Origin: Syngnathus acus
Lineage: Eukaryota > Chordata > Actinopteri > Syngnathiformes > Syngnathidae
Direction of reading: 5' to 3'
NCBI RefSeq assembly: GCF_901709675.1
Contig: NC_051089.1
Location: 11,149,976 to 11,213,975 of the forward strand
DNA length: 64,000 bases
Position numbers and translations under genes: made by a program. The notes under the pieces are model-generated. The model had not been told where the DNA came from and did no database searches. It was given only the letters and a program-made list of their open reading frames with translations. Shown here piece after piece: positions 12,495 through 44,559 of the stretch (position 1 is its first letter; the number at the start of each line of letters is the position of its first letter).

Positions 12495-12714
12495 TTCACT
12501 TTACAGGGACTTTAAAAGTTGTGTTCATAAACTCAACAAAGTGGTGACATTTTTTTGCTTTGACGTTAGTGGTCAAATTTAGACATATGGCTTCTGACGT
12601 CAAGGACATGTGACATCTCATTTTGATCATGTTGACTAAACTACCACCTGGAAAGAAGAATGGGATGGCAGGATCTTACTACCGATAAGACTTCAGGGTG
12701 TAGACTGCCTTTTG

Positions 12715-12778
12715 CGCGATGTCAGCTGTGTTAAGCTCCAGCACCCCCCGCGACCCAGTGTTGAAAATGGATGGATGG
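12715..12778 (+). repeat. 3' tail of an L2-like LINE or derived SINE
   Basis: The order gatgtcagctg, gctccagcacccccc, gcgaccc, then aaaatggatggatgga is the familiar 3' end of fish L2-type retroposons ending in ATGGATGG repeats. The 5' part is lost. Confidence 0.6.
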
Positions 12779-13132
12779 ACTTCAGACATTCTATATTTAG
12801 CAATTGAGATGGAAGCAGAAGCCACAAAAAAAAATAAAGAATCTAAAAGTTGTATAACTGTTGCTTTAAGGGCTTGTCTCGGCATCATTTATATATACAT
12901 CATTAAATGGTCACTTTCATATATGCAAAACCAACCCTCACACACTGTACTGTGGTGATTTAATAGTCATTAGAAATACACTTTAAAAATCACGAGAAAT
13001 CTCACATACGTATGTACAGTAGCAGATTAGCACATGGGAGAAAGATGGCACAACATCCACAAAGCTTTCATAAAATAATCTCTTTGCTCTGTCAGACACT
13101 TGAAAGGAACTTGTTAACATTCCGTATATTTA

Positions 13133-13135
<3 letters not shown>

Positions 13136-13197
<62 letters not shown>
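13136..13197. repeat. (TA)n microsatellite
   Basis: A pure TA dinucleotide array of about 60 bases, followed by a few GTTT units. It lies in the region expected to be rras2 3' UTR or just beyond. Confidence 0.95.
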
Positions 13198-13202
<5 letters not shown>

Positions 13203-13565
13203 TGTTTGTTTCATTCATTCTCGGCAGCAAGTACAAATCACTACAAGGCAAGAGAAGTCCTTCCGAGTACAAAACATGAATTGGTCAGGCTGATTTAGAA
13301 GGCAATGTTTAGTCATGCCAATCGGGCTATGGTTGAAGGTAGAGTGGTGTTTTGTTTTAATTTTGGCATTGTCACTCGTTCATAGTCACGTTTTGGGCAC
13401 AGCGACCCCGAGTCCAAGTATCCGAGAGATGGGGAGCGGAGCTGTCTGGTGTCATGCAACGTGGTGGAGAAGGCAGCGGTCAGTCATCCACGCCGGGATG
13501 TGATGTCAGGCAGAGTGGGCGGGGCAATTGAGAGTAGCAGCGTGAGTTACAGTGATAAGGCTAAC

Positions 13566-34089
<20,524 letters not shown>

Positions 34090-34460
34090 CGAGGACACTT
34101 CACCGCCACCGCCTTCGCCTCACCAAGCCCCACTTTTCTCCTCTTCAACCGGGGAGGCCTTACGCAGTCTGGAGAGAGAGCGGCAGCTCCCACAGAAAGA
34201 TGCCGAAACAGGCTCGTCGGTGGCGAGGAGGAGCACAGAGTAGTCCCGCAGGTCGCTACGGGCGCCGGTCCATACGTGTGATCGTGTTTGAAGCTCGACC
34301 ACACTACCTGACTGCCTGTCTCAGCCTGCGACGCTCACCAAGATGTGGAGAAGTGATCGTCAGCCGCTGAAGTACCCGCGTCTATCGATAGGGGGCTCCC
34401 CGCGTGCATGTAATTGCACACGCGCACACGCGAAAAATACAACTGCATGCATTGGTGGCG

Positions 34461-35772
34461 CAGCTCACGCTGTCCTCTAACAATAATAATAATAATAATA
34501 TTAAAATAATTGAAATTCCATTCATCAATTCCAGCTCTGCTAAAACACTACATGTTATGGTTTTTTTTTAATGAAAAATAAAAATACAAAATGTAAATAA
34601 AGTAACATGCATACCATATACAACATGCAACGTGCACTGGCACTCAAGCTAAAGCAGAACTGTACTTATTATGTCCAAGTTTCCTAACTTTCTGGAATGT
34701 TTTTGTAAAAGGTGAGGTCCGGCTCCATGGGCGTGGCCATCTTGGAAATTGATCTGCGTCACATATACGTGCACAACGTCATTGCAGGAATCAAACTCAT
34801 GGTGCCTGCACACAAGATAGGCGACTGTACCCCTACACCTCCAGCGAGCCCCTTGGAAATGGATTTCCATTAATGCTAACATTTACCGGCAGTACGCGTG
34901 ACCTCAGGCATGTTAACAATGCCAGTTTGTCAAATCTGGTACACTTCAGCACACTTGTAGTGTTTACTGAGGACCGTGACGCCATCTAGTGTCACTATAC
35001 TCTAAACTGCAGGCCGGAGGTGAATGCATTTCAGTCCAAACTAGTTATTTTGCAATAACAGAAATGACAAACTTTCTTGCAGGTTAGTGACTCAGATATG
35101 AGGTCTATATCTTATGTAGTCACTGTGCACTGCAGGACCTTGACAGGAGAATTTCCACATCAGCTTCACACCGTGCAACATATCAGGCATGTGAGGAATT
35201 CCAATTATAGCCTGGAGTTTGTTCCACAGCTTTGCAGCTTCATGTGGGAGTCCCTCTACTTGAGATTGAACATGGCTCCTTCAAATCTTATTGAATTTAA
35301 TATTTAATGTAACATTGTGTTAGTGCATGACTTTATGCACGGTTTATGCCTAAAACAATCAAGCTACTGTGATTGCCGCACAATGAATGACTGGCACATT
35401 AGCTGCATTCCCCAATGTCAAAGTCGACCCCCCTCCAAATGTCACATTCTGAAATCCAATGCGTGTGGTTGCAAGTCACGTGGATTTCATTTGACTGTGA
35501 TCTGCAGTAAATACATAAAAGGCCTTTCTGTTGTTACAAAAGTTGTAAAATTACAAATGCAGGAGTACTACTTTCCAAAAGTAATCCCGCAATTCTTCAA
35601 ATTACTTCTACGATACAGGATACCCCAATTAGTCATCCATGTGATTAATAAATACCACAACCCAAAACGACACTTAAGACATTGTGCTCCTAGACTAGAT
35701 GACAGCAATAACCATCACGATGTGTGACAATCATTTAGAAAATCAACAAATGAATAAATTTTATATGGATAT
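34461..35772. other. Intergenic DNA between rras2 and copb1
   Basis: Begins with an (AAT)n run at about 34483-34502. The plus-strand open frames at 35077-35307 and 35317-35727 show no family resemblance or splice context and are treated as chance. Confidence 0.4.
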
Positions 35773-35778
35773 TTTAAT
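35773..35778 (-). terminator. Possible copb1 polyadenylation signal
   Basis: Minus-strand ATTAAA (plus tttaat) about 190 bases past the copb1 stop codon, a common polyadenylation hexamer variant. A 19-base A-run on the plus strand at about 35820-35838 lies between it and the stop. Unproven without transcript ends. Confidence 0.25.
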
Positions 35779-35967
35779 GGACATTTTTCAAGGAATGAGT
35801 AGATTGACAAGTGATGTAAAAAAAAAAAAAAAAAAAAAACAGCACAGAAGCAACCGAGCAACCAGAGTTGTAAATGTGCAGAGATGCAAGGGATCAGAAA
35901 GGATGATACGTAGAAGAGCGGCTGACTTTTACAAAGTTTGAAGGGTCAAGCAGCACTCAAAGTTCTT

Positions 35968-36027
35968 TCAGAGAGTGGCCTTCTTTTGGGAGAGATTGAT
36001 CTTGTCGCCCAGACTCAAGGCCATCCC
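35968..36027 (-). CDS. copb1: copb1 last coding exon
   Basis: Codons 935-953 and [22 protein letters not shown]. Acceptor TTCTGCAG. Confidence 0.96.
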   Translation of the reverse strand, partial: GMALSLGDKINLSQKKATL

Positions 36028-39000
36028 CTGCAGAACAGACAAGGGATGATTTATAACAAGACTGCATTCGATTGGCAATGACATCAAGCTGCATTTACAA
36101 TGGTGCCTTGACTTAAGCTTCCAACGCGTTCTGACTTCAAAACGTGTGTATCTAAAATCATTTCCTCCCACTTTAGTGGAACGTAATGCCATTAATCTAT
36201 TGCAGCAGCCACCACCCAAAAAATCTATATTGTGTTTTTAATATGAAAATAGAACTCTATGGTTATAAAAAACACTATATTCAATTTTTTATATGATCTA
36301 TCTTTGTGATGCTGCAGCACCATTTGTGTTCAAATAGCCATTGCTTAAAGGATTATAACGCTGTGACATCTATGCTAGTTTTGTTAGCGTCAATGGCGGT
36401 TTTTATTGCGTGTTAGCATTAAACTGCCAGACTTTGGTCAGGCAAAGCTGTGTGGTTGTTTTATGTACACGTGTAATTCTTGTGTCACGTTTAGCGACAC
36501 AAAACCACTGTACTAAATGTTATATCAATACTTTACAAGACAACTGATAGTGGAAACGCAGTGACCCACCTGACTTTTGGCTCTAATGCGTATGTGTCCA
36601 TTGACAGGTGCATCAGGCCCCAGGTGAATGGGCTTCTCGATGCTGACATTCGCCAGGGCATCTTCGCCAAAGATGGAACGGGCGTAAAGATTGGCGGCCA
36701 TGAAACCACAGAAGCCGGACAATGCCTAGTTGATCAGAGACAAACATTTTACAATCGCATTTGCATGTGTCCACCATGTTGCCATAAAATAAGGATTATT
36801 TTGAAGTGACACACACGAGGACAGAAAACATCCAACACATTGGTTTAGGGGAGAACAAACCTTCTCTGGAGTCAGACATTTCATGTTTGTGGACTTGAGG
36901 ATATGTTGAAGGTACTGGTTCAAATCAGTGATGTTTGTGTTCACTGTCACCTACCAGGGGGTAAAACCAGTCAGTAATTATTGTACATAAATCATCATGT
37001 TTCCTTCAAGTTTACAGATTTACAAATTAATAATGCCTATTGCCACAGTATAACTTCAGACAGACAAACCGTACTTATGCCAGGGCTGTCCCTTACAGAA
37101 GCGCCAAGCAAAATTCCAAAGCTCACCTTGTTTTCCCACTCAAACTCAGCCCACATCTGCCTGAATTCAGCATCTGTGCAGGACGCCGGCTGGATGTAAT
37201 CCATGATGTCAATGTGGATGTCGCTGAGGACAACGCAGTTCCTGTCGCTTGCAGCTCCAGACACATCATACACTGGCGACAAAGAATAAAAAAGAGACAT
37301 GTTGCAATAAAATGTTCTGAATATAAATATATATATGTAGTATGTGTATATTTTTTACCTATGTTGCCAAAGATGATGCCGTTTTCAGTCGAAGCCACTT
37401 TGACATTGGCCTTGATGTTGGCAAAGTCATGAGGGGCCAGAGTAAGTGGGGAAGGCTTCTCAACAAGCTTCAGGTCACCTGTGGAAAAAGGACTTCTGTA
37501 TGAGAACCGGCGCAATGAAATAAAGATGACTTGCCAGTGACCGGAACTTACCTAATGTAGCAAGCTCAAGAGTACAGTTCTGGAGTGTGTCACTGGTTTG
37601 GTTGACCACCAGCACATCCAGTACAATGTCATACTGGTTGACATGGACATAGGCTTCAGCGTACACTGGGTCAGAGAAACCCGTCAGCTGGGTCACCTAA
37701 AAGGGACACAGACAAAAAAAGAAAGAGCAAAGATTGTTTAAGTTGTCATTCAACTTGTGAAGACTTTTGGTGACATAAGGAATGGGTACCTTGTTGAGCT
37801 TTGAAGCCAAGGGATCAGCAGCCTCCTTCCTTTGAGTGTTCCCCATAGCTGCCAACAGACTGAGTTGAAACTGGTCCTCCTTAGAGCTCGTCTCGTTTTT
37901 GGCTGTGAGCTGCATGAAGGAGATTGGGTCGTCCGCCTGCACCGTTACGTTACGCTTCTCAGACTCTTTCTGGTATTGGGGAGAGAAAAGACAGGAAATG
38001 GTATTTGCACCTAACATTGTCCAAATAACAGGTGTCTCATAAGGGGAAATAAAATAAGATATTCTTCCAAAATGTAACTTAACTCATTCACTGCCAGCCG
38101 TTTTCAAAGCAGAGTTGCCCATAATTGTGAGACATTTTAGATCTGATTTAGATATATCTTTAAAGACCCCAAAAATAATGTGTTCTCTTGACAATATGAG
38201 TACTGAATTCATTTACTTGCTGTGACTTATCCTTCATGCGCAACGTCACCCTTGAGTGTGTTTAATTCAGCATGCAATGTCGCCGTCAATAGGCATCTGT
38301 TAATCATTACCATAGTCTCCGGACCAGAATTTCACAAGCTGAAATGCTCTTTGAATCCTACCCGATTAAAAAACATATTTGACAAATACACACATTGGTG
38401 GCTTGAATGCTTAATGGTGCTCAGATGAGAAGCAATGCATCTTCCAAGACGATAAAACCAGACCAATTCCCAACACTACAATGAGCTGGATGAATGAGAA
38501 TATTCACAGGCGCTGACTGTCATTAGGTTGGATTCAAGGGCTATTACCTTCTGTGAAAGCTTCTCCTCCTCCAGTCTGACAGTCAGCATATGTGACAGGG
38601 ATTTGCGGCACTCCTTGTTGAAAATGTCATTCATGAGTGGCGAGCACTCTGACAGCACCTTGAGGCACAGGGAGATTCGGTCCACATCGTCGTCTGTAAT
38701 TGGTTTCTTGGGCAGCGACGATTTGCCCAAGTGCAGCACAGTGACCATGATCAACATGGCCTCTGCAACAAAAGACTGACAAGGAGAGTGAGGTTAGTTG
38801 GACATGTATTCTGACTCACGAGTGTCAGCAAAACAAACATACATTTTGTTGTTTTTTGTCTTGGGCAATAGCAACGTAGCGCAAAGCCACTTTGGTCAGG
38901 GTTGTGGCTAGAGAGGCAGCCACGTAGAAGTCACCATCCATCAGGAAGCCCCTAAGTGGAGGCCTGAACAGCAAAAACAGATAATGAGTGAGCTGACAAA

Positions 39001-42000
39001 ATAATGAGCATTGATTTGTTTTTTTACCTATCCTCATCTTTTTTGGAAGGCCTGGATGAGCTGAGGGCACTCTGCGTTACATAAGTGCCCATCTCTGTAA
39101 CCAGCTTCTGGGCTGGAGCGGCACTCACTTCGTCCTCTGGCTTCAACTCCCCTGTCTCTTTCTTGATCTCATTTTCCACTATAGGAATCTGTGCAATTAA
39201 AGAGCATGTCAGATATTGGTCACCTACTTTGTGAGCGCTACACGACACATTATAGGACACGCTTACCTCTCCCAGTGATCTGCGGACTTCTGTCATCACA
39301 TTCTGGATGTCTTCTTTTGTGCTGCAGTATTCACCCAAGATCCACAGCGCTCCTCTGTAGATTCTGTAGAAAAGCACATGATCACAAGCTGATTAGCAGA
39401 GTCGCACTGCGTACTGGTACTAATAAAGTACAGCAGAACCTCACTATCAAAAGTAATATGTCAGCTTCTTTTAGTGCCATTAGTTTTTTTTTTGTTTTTT
39501 TTTAGAGTGGCTTTGTGCGTTTAAACACATTCAGTACTTAACAATTACTCAAGTGTTGTTTGTCACAACCAGTTCAAGTTTAGTGCAACACTGACAAGAA
39601 AAAAAATGGGAGGGTCAGACGTAACAGGATACATCACATCTCACTGCGTGAATGTCTCGTGTACGTTTGTTTGCGGGGAATTTCATGTGGAAAAAAGACA
39701 GGGTCAGAGAAGAAGAAAAAAAGTTTGAACATCGCTAGTTAATTTGGTGGCATGTACTTCAGTACTGTCCCTGAAAACAAGGATTACATTCAGGGACATA
39801 ACCATGAGACTCATAAATATCATCTACGCAATGAAGTTAATGCTATCAGTGATGATGGATTTTAGAAAGGAAAATGACGAATGAATTGTAGTGTGAAAAA
39901 TGTGCCTTGTTTCCTGTGTGTGGTCGAAAACTGAACAATGGTTGGTGTGTGCACTGTTTCTGAACATGATACACTAAGCACTGGCTCCTGTAGCGACAAG
40001 AATATTATCCTTGTTTAAATTTTGTTTATATAAAGAAATATTTTTCCCCAAGTAACTCTTGATGGTAAAGACTTACTTGACAGTTTTAATGGCATGAAAA
40101 ACTTCCAGCATCTTCTCAATGATGAGTGGTCTCAAGGTGTCAAATCTTTGAATGGCTTCTCGCACAAACTCCAGCACATCAGCGGCGGCTGCTTCATTGG
40201 TATCACTTAAGAATTCCATCAGCTGAAAATGTGTCAAATGTTATTGAAAATATGACTGATTAAACGCTGAAAGATCATTTTGCTTGCCTTCATTTTCAAG
40301 ACAATCCTAGAAAATAGCTCACCACAGGAATGACATTAGCCGCCATGTCAGGGAAGCGCACACTGCAAGAGTGAAGAGTGCGCACCAACAGCTGCCTGTA
40401 CTTGTCTGTGTCTTCATGTTCAGTGACATTGTTTGTCTTGATCACCTCTTTCTTCAAAACGATCACCAACTGAACAGGGACACAATAACATACATTGGAA
40501 ACAGCACAGAGTTGAAAACGGAACACGTACGACTCGACAGACCTCTTCCACGTTGCGTGATGACACAAGATCCAGGGCCAGCTGCAAGGTCTTCTTTCTC
40601 ACTTCCAGGTCAGGAGTGGCAAGAACACGAAGGATGTCCATCACAAGGTCCTGAGTTTAGGAAGCAGGGGTTATCGTCCATCACAATAGTGTGTCACACA
40701 TTTGCACCATACATGAAACAATTACTTGTACATATTAGTGCATTTTTTCCAATTAATGTACAGTAATTGTTTTCCACAACACAGCCATCTTCTGGACATT
40801 TTCCTATCACACGACGGCAGCTATCACAACTTTAGTATTGATTTATACTGTACGTACTACATATTACCCAGTGGCTAGAACATTTAAATTTTGATTGATT
40901 TATGATTTTTGAAAAAAAAAAAAAGTGAAACATCTGATATTAAAAGGTGGCCGCCTAACCTGGTGAGTGATGTGCGACTCGGTGAATAAGCATGCTTTGG
41001 CATCAATTGTGGTCGATGAAGCTCATGTGTGAATGTGCTTTGTACAAGTTTATTTTGTAATTGTTTGTTCAATAAAGTGTTTGAAAGCTGATTGTTCATG
41101 CACTGGCATAGCGATTAAAATCTTTATAAGGATTCATGTTAATAAATTTTCAAATAAATCATGATTTGTTTAATAATGACAAATACAGGAGATTTATTTA
41201 AAAGGTCAATGAAAAACACTGCACAAGAAAAGACTGTATAACATGTGATGCCAGAGATTCAAATACCTGGAGTACGCGCTCATGAGTGGGATGTTCCTTA
41301 AGCTCAACCAGACGATCAAGGACGATAAGTTTCACATTGTTATCACTCTCTTTGATAATCAAATCAATGTAGCACTGGGCAGCGGCCTGTAAAGGTGTAT
41401 GATATGCAGTTATAATAGAATCATGAAACCTCAATCATTCTTTCAATTCAATTTTTTCATTTATTCAACCCAATGCTTGTCATGAATCTTGCCAGTGTAC
41501 CTTAATAGCTGTGGGTGCACTCGAGAGCGTTACAAGCGTGCCAGCTGCCTCATACTTCACAGCCGGGCTGGACGATTGAAGCAGGTTGTAGATGCAACGG
41601 ATGAAGCGGGCACGCTCAGAAGGGTTTGCATGACACACCTTATAAGGAAAAAAGAACAAGATTTTTAGGGTGCTGGCAATTTCTCAAGCGTTTGACGACA
41701 TAACTTACTTTGTAAATAAGCTCCACAATGACAAGCTGAAGAATATCTCCAAAAGTATGAACTTGATCAATGCATGTGCTGAGGTAATCCAGAGCTCGAT
41801 CCTAGAGAAAATGATCAAAATTTGTTGGGTCATTACGACTGTCAGTTAAATTAGTTAAGAGGTTGATGTGTAACCGACCTGATCTGCATGAATCAGCATC
41901 ATAAAAGCGTTTCTCTTGCAGCTTGCATCTTTTTCATTCACAAGAAAGTCATGGATCAGCTCTGGAGCGTCCGGGATGAGATGTTCAAAGTTCCTGAATC

Positions 42001-42981
42001 AAATAATTATTAGCAAATAAGTATCTTTTTGGCTACCAAAAATATTATCGGTCAGCCATTTTCCCACAAATTAAAACATTCCCAAAGTGACAAAATAACA
42101 ATCCATCAATTACAGACATTTCCTCTTCTAAGATAGGGAAAACCTGTCACATGCAAATGAGCCACCGCTTGGGGTGGGAGTTGGGGGCACTCCAATTAAA
42201 AAGCGCATTCTCATGGCCCCTATAAATGGTTCTAAATGTTTACCTGTAAATGGTGTAAATGGCTAGGACGGCATTCCGCCGTACATAGCTGTGTCGGTGT
42301 TCCAGGCAAGAGCGGATAGCTGGCATGAGAGGCTCAAGCAGCTCAGACTCCTTCAACTTGCACAGGAAACGAAGGGTGGAGCCGCGGATAAACTCATTGG
42401 GGTGTTGCAGGTCCTACAATTGAAATAACACCTCCCTATTAGTTGAGGAATGGATTTTCTAATGATACCATAGCATATTTTTCATGACATGAATACGTCT
42501 TCATAGTGGATGCATTTTGGACGTCATGTAAATCAAAAATCTCCAGACTTTGTTGCCGTACCTTCCTGTAGGCGTCACAGACCAGGATCATCTCCTGGAG
42601 AAGCTTGCCATCCGGAGTGGTTTTGGGCACAATCTCCCAAAACACAAGCAGGAGTTTTTTAATGGTGTGGTCTTGAAGAGGCAACACAAAGCGAATTATG
42701 GTCATCAGAAGTCCGGGCAACTTCTCTCCATTCAGGATCATGATGATCACTTTCTTCAGTGCCTCAGTTTTCGCTTTAATCTCCCCCTTTTCTGTAGTAT
42801 TAACAAAATAATGATTAACACAGATCACAGAAACGTCCATACAAGAAAAAAATGGTAATTCTATAGCTCATATAACTATTAAATAATTACCCAGATCAGT
42901 CTTGAGACTGACTTCAGAGGGGGGCTCGGAGTCAGAAGTGACATTGATCAGAGTGTAGCAGACATTCTCCGCAGCTGTCAT
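35968..42981 (-). CDS. copb1: Coatomer subunit beta (beta-COP), 21 coding exons
   Basis: Beta-COP is part of the COPI coat that drives Golgi-to-ER and intra-Golgi vesicle transport. With gamma-, delta- and zeta-COP it forms the adaptor-like F subcomplex (family knowledge). Twenty-one coding exons between the ATG at 42981 and the TGA at 35968-35970 join in frame, all with GT-AG borders, to 953 codons, the same length as human COPB1. The N-terminus is [14 protein letters not shown] and the C-terminus is [13 protein letters not shown]. The N-terminal half (about 20-540) is the adaptin-like helical solenoid, followed by the coatomer beta C-terminal region (about 670-805) and the appendage platform (about 815-945). 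I see no frameshift or lost exon. The gene is compact (7 kb) and divergent from pde3b. Identity is certain at family level because long blocks match vertebrate beta-COP almost exactly. Confidence 0.98.
36098..36510 (+). mobile_element. Non-autonomous DNA element in the last copb1 intron
   Basis: Left end caatggtgccttgac and right end accactg form short inverted ends, flanked on both sides by TA (36096-36097 and 36511-36512), the target site of Tc1/mariner-type elements. Internal segments such as gtaatgccattaatctattg match the family of the fragment at 17951. The whole insert lies inside the copb1 intron 36028-36569 and fills most of it. Confidence 0.65.
36570..36725 (-). CDS. copb1: copb1 coding exon 20
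   Basis: Codons 883-934, [20 protein letters not shown] to IRIRAKSQ. Confidence 0.97.
36861..36950 (-). CDS. copb1: copb1 coding exon 19
   Basis: Codons 853-882, [20 protein letters not shown] to CLTPEK. Donor is the less usual GTTTGT. Confidence 0.95.
37127..37272 (-). CDS. copb1: copb1 coding exon 18
   Basis: Codons 804-852, [20 protein letters not shown] to FEWENK. Start of the appendage platform. Confidence 0.96.
37359..37478 (-). CDS. copb1: copb1 coding exon 17
   Basis: Codons 764-804, [20 protein letters not shown] to NGIIFGNI. Confidence 0.96.
37552..37696 (-). CDS. copb1: copb1 coding exon 16
   Basis: Codons 716-764, [20 protein letters not shown] to CTLELATL. Part of the coatomer beta C-terminal domain. 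Confidence 0.96.
37790..37969 (-). CDS. copb1: copb1 coding exon 15
   Basis: Codons 656-715, [20 protein letters not shown] to [10 protein letters not shown]. Confidence 0.96.
38090..38165 (+). repeat. Dispersed fish repeat copy in a copb1 intron
   Basis: aactcattcactgccagccg followed by ttttcaaagcagagttgccc. The family is common in fish, with a second copy at 16561 in this window sharing an exact 20-mer. Confidence 0.55.
38548..38775 (-). CDS. copb1: copb1 coding exon 14
   Basis: Codons 580-655, [20 protein letters not shown] to EEEKLSQK. Confidence 0.96.
38843..38963 (-). CDS. copb1: copb1 coding exon 13
   Basis: Codons 539-579, [20 protein letters not shown] to AQDKKQQN. Confidence 0.96.
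39028..39188 (-). CDS. copb1: copb1 coding exon 12
   Basis: Codons 486-539, [20 protein letters not shown] to [11 protein letters not shown]. Charged linker after the solenoid. Confidence 0.96.
39267..39363 (-). CDS. copb1: copb1 coding exon 11
   Basis: Codons 453-485, [20 protein letters not shown] to VRRSLGE. Confidence 0.96.
40077..40222 (-). CDS. copb1: copb1 coding exon 10
   Basis: Codons 405-453, [20 protein letters not shown] to VFHAIKTV. The last Lys codon is completed in the next exon. Confidence 0.95.
40323..40469 (-). CDS. copb1: copb1 coding exon 9
   Basis: Codons 356-404, [20 protein letters not shown] to DMAANVIPV. Confidence 0.96.
40543..40650 (-). CDS. copb1: copb1 coding exon 8
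   Basis: Codons 320-355, [20 protein letters not shown] to SSRNVEE. Confidence 0.96.
41267..41386 (-). CDS. copb1: copb1 coding exon 7
   Basis: Codons 280-319, [20 protein letters not shown] to [10 protein letters not shown]. Confidence 0.96.
41501..41638 (-). CDS. copb1: copb1 coding exon 6
   Basis: Codons 234-279, [20 protein letters not shown] to SSAPTAIK. Confidence 0.95.
41709..41801 (-). CDS. copb1: copb1 coding exon 5
   Basis: Codons 203-233, [14 protein letters not shown] to VIVELIYK. Donor is a consensus GTAAGT. Confidence 0.95.
41879..41993 (-). CDS. copb1: copb1 coding exon 4
   Basis: Codons 164-202, [20 protein letters not shown] to MMLIHADQ. Confidence 0.95.
42244..42413 (-). 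CDS. copb1: copb1 coding exon 3
   Basis: Codons 108-164, [20 protein letters not shown] through [12 protein letters not shown]. Found from family match, as no single long open frame covers it. Confidence 0.95.
42562..42791 (-). CDS. copb1: copb1 coding exon 2
   Basis: Codons 31-107, with [20 protein letters not shown] and VCDAYRK. Start of the adaptin-type helical repeats. Donor GGAAG|GTACGG. Confidence 0.96.
42891..42981 (-). CDS. copb1: copb1 first coding exon
   Basis: Codons 1-30 and one base. The exon itself runs up to an acceptor (TGCAG) at 43040/43041, so 43040-42982 is 5' UTR and an upstream non-coding exon is needed. An in-frame upstream ATG at 43053 would lie within the intron. Confidence 0.95.
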
Positions 42982-43850
42982 TTTGCTGCTGGACTGGATT
43001 GATCTTGAAAAATCCGAAGAATCACTGACCAGCTTTTCACCTGCAGTGAACACAAAAATCTGTAAAGTGAGTGGGTGGTAGCAGACGAAACCAGTAAAGA
43101 AATTTACATAGCATTTTATGGCTGGAAGTCATTATTATTGTAATAATTGAATAATCTGTCAATTAATTGTTTGATTAATCAGAATATAACTGTTTGAATT
43201 TGCAACCCTTTAGCCAAAAACGGCATCATTTCAAATTGACAGTGCAGAAAATAATGCAGACAGAATGAATTAAGGCATGTACTAAATAATACTGATGTAT
43301 AACACTTGCAGACAGTAAGATCAGCACGAAATAATCTTAACACGTTTAAAAAGATGTTCTCTGGGACCTAAAACTAAGAAGAAATGCATGGTAAATAAGA
43401 CAGGTAGTACTTGTATTGTTTGCAAACTGATAGCATGTGTCTAAACGAGGTGCAGATCCAATGAAAACGTTCCATCACTTTAAGGGCACACCTACATTTC
43501 GAAATAATAACAATTAACATGCCATATGCGACTTGAGTAAACAAATGAATGAAGTGACACGTAGTATGGAGCGTGTTGACTGACCCCGGTGCTCCGTGGA
43601 CATCGCGCAGTTCGACAGCAAGATCAGATATTTTATGAATAAACACAAGCACTCCCTCATTTAATAAAAACAATAGATGAAATGTTGGCAATAATCAATT
43701 AGCAACCATTGGCTAGCGGCAGTTTCTCTTTTTTAGGCCAACGGATTGAAATGGAGGACACGGATGCTAATGCTAGCTCGCTATCTGACACCAAATAAAA
43801 ACGCATCGACATTGTTATCAGTAGTAGCAAAGGGTATACGCATAATTCAC

Positions 43851-44060
43851 CTCGATTCGCCACCAATTGCTTGCAACGCGTCCTTCCTATGGAAGTTGTA
43901 ATATTTACATTTATAAAAGTCAGTCGCGCCGTCTGATGAGCTGTTTCTTCGGGTCGCCACTACTTCCTCGTGACGTGGAACTCGGAAATGTTGAGAGCCA
44001 CATCACTGCTACGGTATCCCAAGAAGGTCCAATTACGTAGAACAGATCATAAAGCAAAAT
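43851..44060 (-). promoter_or_regulatory. Probable copb1 non-coding first exon and promoter
   Basis: The first coding exon begins at an acceptor (43040/43041), so an upstream exon is required. A good donor (ATCGAG|GTGAATT on the minus strand, exon end at 43851) lies about 0.8 kb upstream, preceded by ggacgcgttgcaagcaattg, which includes an ATTGG (inverted CCAAT) box. The transcription start is not defined. Confidence 0.45.
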
Positions 44061-44431
44061 AAAAACAGCAGCTCGTGAAACACGAAGTACGTAGTGTAAC
44101 AGTAATAATTGTAGTCTGGATATGTATATAAACACAGACCGTAGTCATTAATCGCATATTGCTTAAACTACCTACATACAGTAGAAGCAAATTCGTGTTG
44201 GACCAAAAAAGGCAACACTAAAAGCCGCAGCGTTCTATTTGTACTGAATTGAATGAACTGCTTAAATAGTGGTGTATGGTATCTTTTGTATCTTCACAAA
44301 AAAGGGGATAAGCTGTAGAGTAAAAAACAAATCAGTTTATTGAGTAATTTACTTGGGGAAAAAGCAAACAAACATACAACAATCAAGGAGGGAGATGTTT
44401 TTAAAATTCAAACTAAACAATAAGATATTTA

Positions 44432-44480
44432 ACATTATTATTATTATCATCATTATTATTATTACTATTATTGTTATTCA
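44432..44480. repeat. (ATT)n imperfect microsatellite
   Basis: ATT trinucleotide repeats with a few C and G interruptions, between copb1 and pde3b. Confidence 0.9.
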
Positions 44481-44559
44481 TGTCCCTAACCCTACCGCCC
44501 CCCGCCCCCCTGACAAGCTACGCCCCTGGCGTTATTGCGAGAGGAACGAGTGACCACGA

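Noticed and set aside
35317-35727. 136-codon plus-strand open frame downstream of copb1
   Set aside because: No recognisable domain, no CpG promoter and no splice partners. Composition looks like random AT-rich sequence.
37040-37515. 130-codon open frames overlapping copb1 exons on the wrong strand or frame
   Set aside because: They are shadows of the copb1 exons at 37127-37272 and 37359-37478, which match beta-COP and splice correctly.
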